From: an uncultured Eubacteriales bacterium
GTDB lineage: Bacteria > Bacillota > Clostridia > Lachnospirales > Anaerotignaceae
Reading direction: 5' to 3'
DNA: 11,155 nt
Assembly: GCA_934552695.1 (NCBI GenBank)
Contig: CAKTER010000040.1
Coordinates: forward strand, 1-11,155
Shown here one piece after another: positions 5,093 through 11,155 of this stretch. The notes under the pieces were generated by a model. The model was not told where the DNA came from. It ran no database searches and saw only the letters and a program-made list of their open reading frames with translations. Within the stretch, counting starts at the first letter, position 1. Every line of letters begins with the position of its first letter. A program made the position numbers and the translations under genes.

Positions 5093-5944
5093 ATGGCAGT
5101 GAGCAGCTTTATTCCCGAATTGTGGAGCGCCCGGCTTTTGGCCAATCTGGAAGCCACCCATGTTGCCACCTACTTTGTGAACCGGTTTTATGACGGCGAA
5201 ATTCGCCGGGCCGGGGACACCGTCCATATCAACAGTCTGGGGGACATTACGGTTTCGACCTACACGCCCAACCAGGATATGGCGGACCCGGAGGAGTTGG
5301 CGACCACCGACCAGACCTTGACCATCAGCCAGGCCAAAAGCTTTAACTTTTGTATTGACGATGTAGACAAGGCCCAGGCGGCCGGGGACCTGATGGAGCA
5401 GGCCATGGAAAAGGCGGCCTACGCCCTGAACCAGACGGCAGACGCCTATATTTTCAGCACGCTGAAGGCCGGGGCCGAGGCCATGACGGCCATGGCGCTG
5501 ACCAAGGACAATGTGTATGCCGCCATTTTGAGCATGAAGCAAAAGCTGGACGAGGCCAATGTGCCTCTGGACGGCCGGTGCCTGGCTATCAGTCCGGCGG
5601 TTCATGCCCTGCTGTTGCAGGACAGCCGGTTTGTGGGCGGCACCGCTGCCGGGGACAAGCGGTTAAAGACCGGCGAGGTGGGCCAGGTGGCCGGGTTTGC
5701 GGTGTATTTGACCAACAACCTGCCCACCACCACCGCCGAGGATTCTCAGACCAAGGCTTCGGTGACTACTACCTATTTGATGGCGGGGCACCCCCTGTGC
5801 TGCGCCTATGCGGAGCAGATTGCTTCGGTAGAGGCCTACCGGCTGGAAAAGCGGTTCGCCGACGCCCTGAAGGGATTGCATCTGTACGGGGCCAAGGTGG
5901 TGTGCAAGGACGCTTTGGCCATGCTGCCCGTGACTCTGGGGTAA
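5093..5944 (+). CDS. Major capsid protein, P22 coat (gp5)-like family
   Basis: 283-aa HK97-fold shell subunit of the P22-coat-like family found in many siphoviruses of Gram-positive hosts. Family-like signatures are IPELWSARLLANLE at the N terminus, YDGEIRRAGDTVHINSLGD at about 30-49, SFNFCIDDVDKAQA, and a middle region ending AISPAVHALLLQD. P22 gp5 itself is about 430 aa; the shorter length suggests the inserted I-domain of P22 is absent. The start at 5093 is chosen by the position of AAAGGGG. The preceding gene is the scaffold candidate, and no protease gene lies between portal and coat, as expected for coats that are not cleaved. The stop at 5944 is nine bases before the next gene. Confidence 0.88.
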   Translation: MAVSSFIPELWSARLLANLEATHVATYFVNRFYDGEIRRAGDTVHINSLGDITVSTYTPNQDMADPEELATTDQTLTISQAKSFNFCIDDVDKAQAAGDLMEQAMEKAAYALNQTADAYIFSTLKAGAEAMTAMALTKDNVYAAILSMKQKLDEANVPLDGRCLAISPAVHALLLQDSRFVGGTAAGDKRLKTGEVGQVAGFAVYLTNNLPTTTAEDSQTKASVTTTYLMAGHPLCCAYAEQIASVEAYRLEKRFADALKGLHLYGAKVVCKDALAMLPVTLG

Positions 5945-5953
5945 GGAGGGACG

Positions 5954-6295
5954 ATGGTGGCGTATGCGGATGTGACGTATTACCGGGACAGCTTTTTGGG
6001 GTTTTTAATCCCGGAGGGGCAGTTCCCCACCTATGCCGCCCGGGCCTCGGAGTATTTGGACAGTCTGACCTTTGGGGCCATTCCGGCGGATGTGCCCGAC
6101 GCCGTGCGGATGGCTTGCTGTGCCGTGGCGGAGGAGGGCTACCGGCTGGAGCTGGGGCGGGTGGCCTCGGAGCGGGCCGGGGATTACACCGTGACCTATG
6201 AAACCGGGGGCCGGGCCGGAAAGGAACGGCTCCACGAGGCGGCGCTGATGTATTTGGCGGACACGGGGCTGGTGTTCCGGGGGGTGAGACCGTGA
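5954..6295 (+). CDS. Phage head-tail connector protein
   Basis: 113 aa, mostly alpha-helical. ATG at 5954 follows AAGGAGG (5943-5949) closely. The pattern YADVTYYRDSF at the N terminus, the ASEYLDSLTFG segment and the Ala/Cys-rich helix near VRMACCAVAEEGYRLEL match head-tail connector (gp6/YqbG-like adaptor) proteins, which form a ring beneath the portal. Its place directly after the coat gene is where such adaptors are found. Its TGA overlaps the next GTG start (GTGA, 6292-6295). The exact subfamily is not certain. Confidence 0.7.
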   Translation: MVAYADVTYYRDSFLGFLIPEGQFPTYAARASEYLDSLTFGAIPADVPDAVRMACCAVAEEGYRLELGRVASERAGDYTVTYETGGRAGKERLHEAALMYLADTGLVFRGVRP

Positions 6296-6606
6296 CGGCA
6301 AACGGAGCGGCCACCTGCTTTGCAGGGGAAATGGAGCCCCAAACCGGGCGGCTGGTCTACACCCGGACGGTATGGCCCCGGGTGCTGTGGCAGGAGGAGC
6401 AGGGCACGGCGTCGGAAAAACGGGGGACGGCCCCGGACAACAGCCTGCGGGTGTTTGTCCCCGTGGAAACGGTGGTTGCCCCCGGCGACCGGCTGGTACG
6501 GGGGGAGGTTAAAAGCCTCCCCGCCGGGGCCTGGACAGTGACGGAGGTGCGGCTGCGGGACTATGGCTCTCCCGCTGTGCGGCACAAGGAGGTGCGGTGC
6601 CGGTGA
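6292..6606 (+). CDS. DUF6751-like head-tail joining protein
   Basis: 104 aa, started at GTG 6292 overlapping the previous stop. The order of features resembles DUF6751 proteins recalled from gut phages: an N-terminal 'xxxExxPQTGRLVYTRTVWPRVLW' part (a dozen residues after the start, ending PRVLWQEE), a central DNSLRVFVPVE strand, then VAPGDRLVRGEV and TVTEVRLRDYG near the end. The predicted beta-rich fold and position between connector and minor capsid protein suggest a stopper or joining protein of the neck. The GTG start is supported by coupling rather than by a strong ribosome binding site. The role is inferred from gene order. Confidence 0.6.
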   Translation: MTANGAATCFAGEMEPQTGRLVYTRTVWPRVLWQEEQGTASEKRGTAPDNSLRVFVPVETVVAPGDRLVRGEVKSLPAGAWTVTEVRLRDYGSPAVRHKEVRCR

Positions 6607-6953
6607 GGTTTGCGGTAGCAAAGCCCGGGGTCACAATCCGGCGGCTGGGGCTTTTGCCCGGGCAGGCGGCCCAGCGCTTTTTGGACCGGCGGGCGGCGGA
6701 TTTAACGGCGGCCTACGTCCCTTACGACACCGGGGCGCTGGCCCGTTCACCTTACAAAAATTTGGGGCAGGGGGCGCTTTGCTATGACCTGCCCTATGCC
6801 CGCCGTCAATATTACGAAAACACCGGGCAGGGCTTTGAGGGCACGGCCCGGGGCGGGCTGCGGGGAGCGTATTTTTTTGAGCGGATGAAGGCGGACTGCG
6901 GCAGGCAGCTGCTGCGGGAAACGGCGGCCCGGCTGGGGGCTCGGGAGGGATGA
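6597..6953 (+). CDS. Minor capsid protein (Minor_capsid_2 / gp10-like)
   Basis: 118 aa. It has the pattern of small phage neck proteins: an N-terminal helix, VPYDTGALARS (the usual 'P-x-x-T-G-x-L' motif), then DLPYARRQYYENTG (the 'PYARxxYY' motif) and a closing YFFERMKADC helix. Such proteins act at the head-tail junction and probably help attach the tail. Two starts are possible: GTG 6597, four bases after AAGGAGG (6586-6592), and GTG 6603, ten bases after it and overlapping the previous stop as GTGA. They differ by two residues. It overlaps the previous gene by 10 or 4 bases. Confidence 0.75.
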   Translation: MPVRFAVAKPGVTIRRLGLLPGQAAQRFLDRRAADLTAAYVPYDTGALARSPYKNLGQGALCYDLPYARRQYYENTGQGFEGTARGGLRGAYFFERMKADCGRQLLRETAARLGAREG

Positions 6954-6954
6954 G

Positions 6955-7374
6955 ATGACGATTTTGCAAAGCCTGCGGGCGTATTTTGTGGACTGCCCGG
7001 CCCTCTCCGGGGAGCTGGGGGCGGACTTTTTGGACCGGAGCGTGGGGGCTTTTGCGTTGGAGGCCGTCCCCGGCAAGGAGGTGCTGACCCGGTACACCGA
7101 CGGGGGGACGCTGAAGCAGTTTTTGTTTTTGCTCAGCAGCCGGTGCCCCTATGGCCGGGATGCGGCGGAAAACATGGAAAACGGCACCCCCTACGAGGCG
7201 GTGGCAGACTGGCTGCGGGAGCAGGCCCGCACCGGGACGCTCCCCCGGCTTTCCGGGGACCGGGCGGCGGTGCGGGTGACGCCCCTGACCGGTGGATACG
7301 TGCTGGAGGGGGAGGCCGGGACGGCCCGGTATCAAATGCAGCTGGAATTGGTGTATTACGAAGGAGGAAGATAA
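6955..7374 (+). CDS. Phage minor tail / tail-completion protein
   Basis: 139 aa. ATG at 6955 follows GGGAGGG directly after the previous stop. The protein reads like the small tail-terminator-type proteins of Clostridia phages: IxSLRxYFxxCPxL at the start, a middle TRYTDGGTLKQFLFLLSSRCPYG, the ENMENGTPYEAVADWL helix, a LPRLSGDRAAVRV strand and a final ARYQMQLELVYY strand. From memory, homologues are sometimes mislabelled 'chloramphenicol resistance protein'; nothing here looks like an acetyltransferase or exporter. Its place just before the tail tube gene fits tail termination or head-tail joining. Confidence 0.65.
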   Translation: MTILQSLRAYFVDCPALSGELGADFLDRSVGAFALEAVPGKEVLTRYTDGGTLKQFLFLLSSRCPYGRDAAENMENGTPYEAVADWLREQARTGTLPRLSGDRAAVRVTPLTGGYVLEGEAGTARYQMQLELVYYEGGR

Positions 7375-7863
7375 ATGGCGCTGGTAGGCAGATATGAAAA
7401 AGTGGCATTTTATGGGGTGCCCGGGGAAAGCGGCGTGACCTATCACCGGATGACCGGGTTTACGGAAATGAGCGTTTCGAAAAACCCCAAGGAGTACAGC
7501 CGGCAGTACGTGGACGAGGCTTTTGAGCAGACGGATGTGACCGGGTACAGCCCGGCCATTGCCTATGCCTTTGACCAGTACAGCGATAACGCTGTCCACA
7601 AGGATTTGGCGGCCTTGGCCGACAACGAGACCGTGGGCAGCGACGCCGTGCGGCAGATTGTGATTGTGGATATGACCCAGGCGGGGAAAACCGCCGGGAG
7701 CCAAAAGGCTTGCCGCCGCAGCTATGCGGTGGTTCCCGACGGCGAGGGCGGCAGCAGCGACGCCTATACCTACAGCGGCTCGTTTAAGGCCAAAAGCAGC
7801 GCCGTGTGGGGCGAAGCTGCGACCGAGGACGAGTGGGAGACCCTGACCTTTACGGAGGCCTAA
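7375..7863 (+). CDS. Major tail tube protein
   Basis: 162-aa subunit that stacks in rings around the tape measure to make the non-contractile tail tube. ATG at 7375 follows AAGGAGG (7361-7367, gap 7) and touches the previous TAA. The pattern VTYHRMTGFTEMSVSKNPKEYS followed by a QYVDEAFEQTDVTGYSPAIA segment is typical of siphovirus tail tube proteins of Firmicutes phages, with a beta-rich body and the closing YSGSFKAKSSAVWG strand. No contractile sheath gene is nearby, so the tail is of the flexible siphovirus kind. Confidence 0.8.
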   Translation: MALVGRYEKVAFYGVPGESGVTYHRMTGFTEMSVSKNPKEYSRQYVDEAFEQTDVTGYSPAIAYAFDQYSDNAVHKDLAALADNETVGSDAVRQIVIVDMTQAGKTAGSQKACRRSYAVVPDGEGGSSDAYTYSGSFKAKSSAVWGEAATEDEWETLTFTEA

Positions 7864-8472
7864 ATGCAGGGGATGTTTTGGCAGGAGCTACCCCGGGCGC
7901 TGGCATTGCCCGGGGGGCCCTGCCCCATTCAAACGGATTTTCGGGCCTATGTGCGGCTGACGGAAACGCTGCTAAAAGAGCAGGCCACCCGGGAAGAACG
8001 GCTGTTGGCCTGCTTTTCGCTGTTTAAGGAGGAACCGGCAGACGGGGAGGCGGCGCTTACGGCGCTGCTGGACTTTTACCGGCAGGGGTCGGAGGGAGCC
8101 GAGGGGACAACCCGGCGGGCGGCGGAGGAGGGCGGCCGGCCCCGGGGCTCCGGACGGCCGGTGCTTTCGTATACCGTTGACGGCTGGTACATTGTGGGAG
8201 CCTTTTGGGAGCATTACGGCATCGACCTGCTCCGCATCCCGTATTTGCACTGGTGGGAGTTTTGCGGGCTTTTGGCGGCGCTGCCGGGGGATTGTACCTT
8301 AAAGCAGCGGATGTATTACCGGAGCCTGCGGCCCGGGGACATTGCCGATAAGGCCGAGCGCCGCCGGATTCGCCGGATCCAGCGGGCATTGGCTCTGCCG
8401 GGGCAGCCGGTGACAGACGGGGAGATTGGCGCAGTGTTGTGGAAGGAGGGAGAAACGGATGGCGGACGGTAG
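7864..8472 (+). CDS. Gp15-family tail protein (tail assembly chaperone region)
   Basis: 202 aa, Bacteriophage Gp15 family. ATG at 7864 immediately follows the tail tube TAA (TAAATG); ACGGAGG at 7852-7858 can serve as ribosome binding site. Family-like features are PIQTDFRAYVRL near the N terminus, a linker rich in Arg and Gly, then an aromatic core: Trp108-Tyr109 in DGWYIVGAFWEHYGIDL and LHWWEF with Trp130-Trp131. Gp15 proteins sit between tail tube and tape measure genes and are thought to help load the tube on the tape measure. The first chaperone ORF usually found before gp15 is absent. The last 14 bases overlap the tape measure gene. Confidence 0.82.
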   Translation: MQGMFWQELPRALALPGGPCPIQTDFRAYVRLTETLLKEQATREERLLACFSLFKEEPADGEAALTALLDFYRQGSEGAEGTTRRAAEEGGRPRGSGRPVLSYTVDGWYIVGAFWEHYGIDLLRIPYLHWWEFCGLLAALPGDCTLKQRMYYRSLRPGDIADKAERRRIRRIQRALALPGQPVTDGEIGAVLWKEGETDGGR

Positions 8473-9907
8473 TTTGATTTTTGAGACCGGACTGGATAAC
8501 AGCGGGCTGGAACGGGATTTACAAAAGCTGGAGGGGCAGTTGGCCCAAACCGGCGGGGCGCTGGAGCAGACTCTGGCCCAAAAAATTGCCGGGGCCTTTG
8601 CGGAGTTTTCGGCCCAGGCATTGGCGGCGGCCCGGGAAAACACCGGGGCTGGCTTTGCCGGAACGGAGGTGGCCCAGGCCCTGACGGCGGGGCTTGCCGA
8701 AAGCCGGGACGAGGCGGTGGCCCGGGTAAAGGCCCTGAGCAGCGCTAAAATCGCCGCCTATAAAGAGGAAAGCGACCGGCAGACCCGGGAGCAGGTGGCA
8801 GCCCTGCGGCTACAGGCCAAAACCGTGGGCAGCTACGGCAAGCAGCTAATCCAAAACCGCATTGCCGAGGTGCAGGCCGAAGCCAAAAACGCCCAAACGG
8901 CTTACACGGCGGCGGTTAAGGAGCTGATGGGGGCGGCGGTGGAGGAAATTCGCACCGAAGCGGCATCGGCCCAAAGCTTGCTGGACGAAACCGTAGGAGC
9001 CTTGGCAGAATCCTACGAAAGCGCCCGGGACCGGCTGGAAAAAGGACAGGAAAAGCTGGCGGCCCGGCTGGCGGGCTATGGGGACTGGACGGATACGGCC
9101 ACCCCCGACGACGCCCTTTCGGCCATGGAAATGAATGTGCGGGCGCTGGAGCGGTATGGGGAGCTGCTGGATGAGTTACAGGAGAAAGGGGCTTCCGACG
9201 CCTTTTTGCAGACCTTTGCGGGGTTGAATGTTGACCAGGCGCTGGAGCTGGGAGAGAACCTGACGGCCTTGGGCTCTGTCCGGTTCGACCGGTACATGGC
9301 CGCCTGGGAGGAGCAGCAGGAAAAGGCCCGGGCCATTGCGGAGCGGTTTTATGGCGAGCAGCTGACGCATTTGGACGAAGAGTTTAACCAAAAGCTGGTG
9401 GGGGTAATGAACCGGCTGCCGGAGGAACTGGGCCACATGGTGCTGGCGGCGGTGGAGGGCTTTTTGGCCGGGATGGCCAGCAAGCAGGCCGAGGCGCTGG
9501 CTACGGCGGGGGATTTGGCCGCAGGCATTAAGGAGACTTTGCGGGAGGCTTTTGAAATCCACTCCCCCTCCCGGTGGATGCGCCGGGAAATTGGGGAAAA
9601 CCTGGCCCGGGGGCTGGCGCTGGGCTTTGCCGGAGGGCTTTCCGGGGCCGAGGGGGCTTTGGTGCAAACGGCCCTGGACGGCTTTACCCAAACGGCGGCG
9701 GAGCTGGGACAGGCCGGTTCCGGCTGGGAACGGAGCCCGGCGGCACCGGCGGTGCCGGAGACCCGCACCCATACGGTGGTGAAGGAAAAGGTGGTTGGCG
9801 TACAGTTTTCGGGCAGCGGCGCCGAGATTGCCCGGCTGCTGCGGCCTCAGCTGCTGCGGGAGAACATCCGGGCGGGGAAAAGCTTTGCGGAAGGAGGGGG
9901 CCAATGA
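8459..9907 (+). CDS. Tape measure protein (short)
   Basis: 482 aa. ATG at 8459 follows AAGGAGG (8443-8449, gap 9) inside the end of the gp15 gene. It opens with DGSLIFETGLDNSGLERDL, the usual start of clostridial tape measures. Residues of about 20-250 are long Ala/Glu/Gln/Lys-rich helices, probably coiled coil. The hallmark C-terminal IHSPSR (residues 367-372) is followed by a Gly/Ala-rich helix and a final VVGVQFSGSGAEIARLLRPQL segment. No peptidase, lysozyme or clear transmembrane segment is visible. At about 0.15 nm per residue this would give a tail near 70 nm, short for a siphovirus. The stop overlaps the next start (ATGA, 9904-9907). Confidence 0.88.
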   Translation: MADGSLIFETGLDNSGLERDLQKLEGQLAQTGGALEQTLAQKIAGAFAEFSAQALAAARENTGAGFAGTEVAQALTAGLAESRDEAVARVKALSSAKIAAYKEESDRQTREQVAALRLQAKTVGSYGKQLIQNRIAEVQAEAKNAQTAYTAAVKELMGAAVEEIRTEAASAQSLLDETVGALAESYESARDRLEKGQEKLAARLAGYGDWTDTATPDDALSAMEMNVRALERYGELLDELQEKGASDAFLQTFAGLNVDQALELGENLTALGSVRFDRYMAAWEEQQEKARAIAERFYGEQLTHLDEEFNQKLVGVMNRLPEELGHMVLAAVEGFLAGMASKQAEALATAGDLAAGIKETLREAFEIHSPSRWMRREIGENLARGLALGFAGGLSGAEGALVQTALDGFTQTAAELGQAGSGWERSPAAPAVPETRTHTVVKEKVVGVQFSGSGAEIARLLRPQLLRENIRAGKSFAEGGGQ

Positions 9908-10341
9908 GGCTGGTGATTGACGGAACAATATATAATGTAGGAATGCTTTCGTGCAAGCGGAGCTGGGAAAGCCAGACCCTGTACGATGTGACTACGCTGG
10001 ATGGGGTGCGGCACCGGCAGCTGTGGGGCAGCTACCCGGTGTATACCCTCACCCTGGGAAATGTGGACGCCGCCGCCTACGACCGGCTGGTGGAGCAGCT
10101 GGTGACGGCCACGGCCCCCTGTACCGTGGAGCTACCCAGCGGGCAAACCGGGTTTTCCGCATTTACGGCTACGTTTTCCCGGCAGACTTTTTGCGGCAAG
10201 GGCTTTCCCCACCCAAAGCCGCCACGCTGGAGCAGGATTATTGGCGGCTGGACGGCAGCTTTTCGTTATTCCCCGACAATCCGGCGGACACGGCCTGGGG
10301 GGTGTGGGGGACGGGGCTTTCGGGCAGTACCGGTTCGCTGA
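9904..10341 (+). CDS. Distal tail (Dit-like) protein, 3' end frame-disrupted
   Basis: Baseplate/tail-tip hub protein. ATG at 9904 follows AAGGAGG (9891-9897, gap 6) and overlaps the tape measure stop. Convincing protein runs from MRLVIDGTIYNVGML through LDGVRHRQLWGSYPVYTLTL, DAAAYDRLVEQL and ELPSGQTGFSAFTATF (to about 10179); this matches the first two thirds of small distal tail proteins. After that the frame continues as Pro/Arg/Gly-rich shadow sequence (GFPHPKPPRWSR onward) to a stop at 10341, while good coding sequence carries on in the -1 frame. The C-terminal 40 or so residues expected of the family are therefore missing in this frame. A lost base, a deletion joining two genes or ribosomal frameshifting could explain it. 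Confidence 0.65.
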   Translation: MRLVIDGTIYNVGMLSCKRSWESQTLYDVTTLDGVRHRQLWGSYPVYTLTLGNVDAAAYDRLVEQLVTATAPCTVELPSGQTGFSAFTATFSRQTFCGKGFPHPKPPRWSRIIGGWTAAFRYSPTIRRTRPGGCGGRGFRAVPVR

Positions 10342-11155
10342 CCCTGTACCCCACGGTTACGGTGACTCTTTCCGGCCAGCACAGCAGCGCCGGACTGACC
10401 CTGATTTTTTCGCCCTACGAGGACAATTATCCCAGCCGGGTACAGGTGACCTGGTACCGGAACAGCACCCGGCTGGCCTCGGTCACCTATAAGCCGGAGA
10501 GCTGGCGGCTGGTGTGCGATAAAACGGTGACGGGGTACAACAAAATTTTGATTGCTATCCGGGCCATGCAAAAGCCGGGACGGTTTGCCCGGCTGACGGG
10601 GATTGTGTTTGGCCGGGAGATGTGCTTTGGACCGGAGGCGCTGACGGGGGCAGAGATTTGGGAGGAAGTGGATCTTTCGGGGCGGAGTTTGCCGGAGGAC
10701 AGCTTTTCGGCCACGGTGTTTTCGGAGGAGGACGCCTTTAACATTCTGGACCCGGAGGGGCTTTTTGCCATGCTGCAACGCCGGCAGGCCTTAACGGTAG
10801 AGGGGGAGCTGGCCGGAGACTACCAGCCCCTGGGTACGTTTTATTTGGAGGATTGGAGCCAGCCCGGGCCTAGACAGTTCCGGCTGCGGGGCTGCGATGC
10901 CTTGGGGGTAATGGAGAACACAGTGTTTGCCGGGGGGATGTATACCAACGTGACCGGGGCGGCGCTGCTAGCGGAAATCATGAATGACGCCGGGTTTTCC
11001 TACACAGTGGAGGCGGCGCTGGCGCAAAAAACGGTTTCGGGGTGGCTGCCCCGGTGCTCTCATCGGGAAGCCCTGCGGCAGGCGCTGTTTGCCCTGGGCG
11101 GCGGGCTGATCGGCATTGGAGCCGGACGCCTGTTCCGCCGCCGGCGGCTCCGGCA
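10164..11155 (+). CDS. Tail-tip / tail-associated protein, no clear start, runs off window
   Basis: This frame stays open from the Dit-like gene to the window end (about 330 residues) and has strong coding character. It reads ATLEQDYWRLDGSFSLFPDN, then a beta-rich TLYPTVTVTLSGQHSSAGL domain and YEDNYPSRVQVTWYR, then LTGAEIWEEVDLSGRSLPED, YQPLGTFYLEDWSQPGPRQF, CDALGVMENTVFAGGMYTNVT and SGWLPRCSHREALRQ. These match, from memory, large tail-tip proteins of gut Clostridia phages that follow the distal tail gene. No ATG or GTG start with a ribosome binding site is found near its beginning; upstream in the same frame the sequence shadows Dit. A TTG at 10191 has no site. The coding part begins at about 10164, which is not a start codon. 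The 3' end lies beyond the window. Confidence 0.75.

Noticed and set aside
4935..5102. Plus-strand frame of 55 codons (MARMRRRGGPRG start) between scaffold candidate and coat
   Set aside because: Very Arg/Gly-rich, weak upstream site and overlap with the coat start; more likely a leader region than a gene.
6631..7704. Long minus-strand frame of 357 codons opposite neck and tail tube genes
   Set aside because: Spans four supported + strand genes and reads as Pro/His/Arg-rich shadow; long antisense frames are expected at this GC content.
9176..9928. Minus-strand frame of 250 codons opposite the tape measure gene
   Set aside because: Composition (Gln/Arg/Pro/His-rich) is the mirror of the tape measure codons; no start signal or known domain.

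Overview
The window carries the packaging, head and tail genes of a long-tailed (siphovirus-type) phage or prophage, lying downstream of a 5'-truncated bacterial metabolic gene. Every gene reads on the + strand. The DNA is GC-rich, nearly every gene has a strong AAGGAGG-type ribosome binding site, and protein signatures recalled from memory match phages of gut Clostridia (Oscillospirales-like Bacillota). I take that as the likely host; it is inference.

Layout. Positions 1-819 hold a FabK/nitronate-monooxygenase-family gene that lacks its N-terminal part. A rho-independent terminator follows (841-870). Positions 871-1568 hold no convincing intact gene. They contain a G-rich 7-bp tandem repeat, two long inverted-repeat structures (the first resembling dispersed hairpin repeats of gut Clostridia), a good sigma-A-type promoter (1328-1356) flanked by small dyads, and the remnant of a small phage ORF. 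From 1569 a tightly packed late operon runs to the window end: large terminase with an apparent small-terminase-like N-terminal segment, a possible 29-aa ORF, portal, repeat-bearing scaffold candidate, P22-type major capsid protein, head-tail connector, DUF6751-like joining protein, minor capsid protein, tail-completion protein, tail tube, Gp15-family tail assembly protein, short tape measure, distal tail (Dit-like) protein, and a tail-tip protein that runs off the window.

How it works together. Terminase and portal would package DNA into a shell built from the P22-type coat on the scaffold; no head protease is present, which fits that coat type. The connector, joining and completion proteins link the head to a tail whose tube length would be set by the 482-aa tape measure. 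Stop/start overlaps (ATGA at 3038, 4458 and 9904; GTGA at 6292 and possibly 6603) suggest translational coupling.

Oddities. There is a reading-frame break between the Dit-like gene and the tail-tip gene near 10160-10195. The separate small terminase and the usual first tail chaperone are missing. The late genes abut a broken host gene with no integrase, repressor or replication genes between. Together these suggest a rearranged, decaying or domesticated prophage, although sequence or assembly error could explain the two breaks. I did not find an obviously new defence or regulatory system; the most original signals are the terminase fusion, the Dit/tail-tip frame break and the structured leader region.
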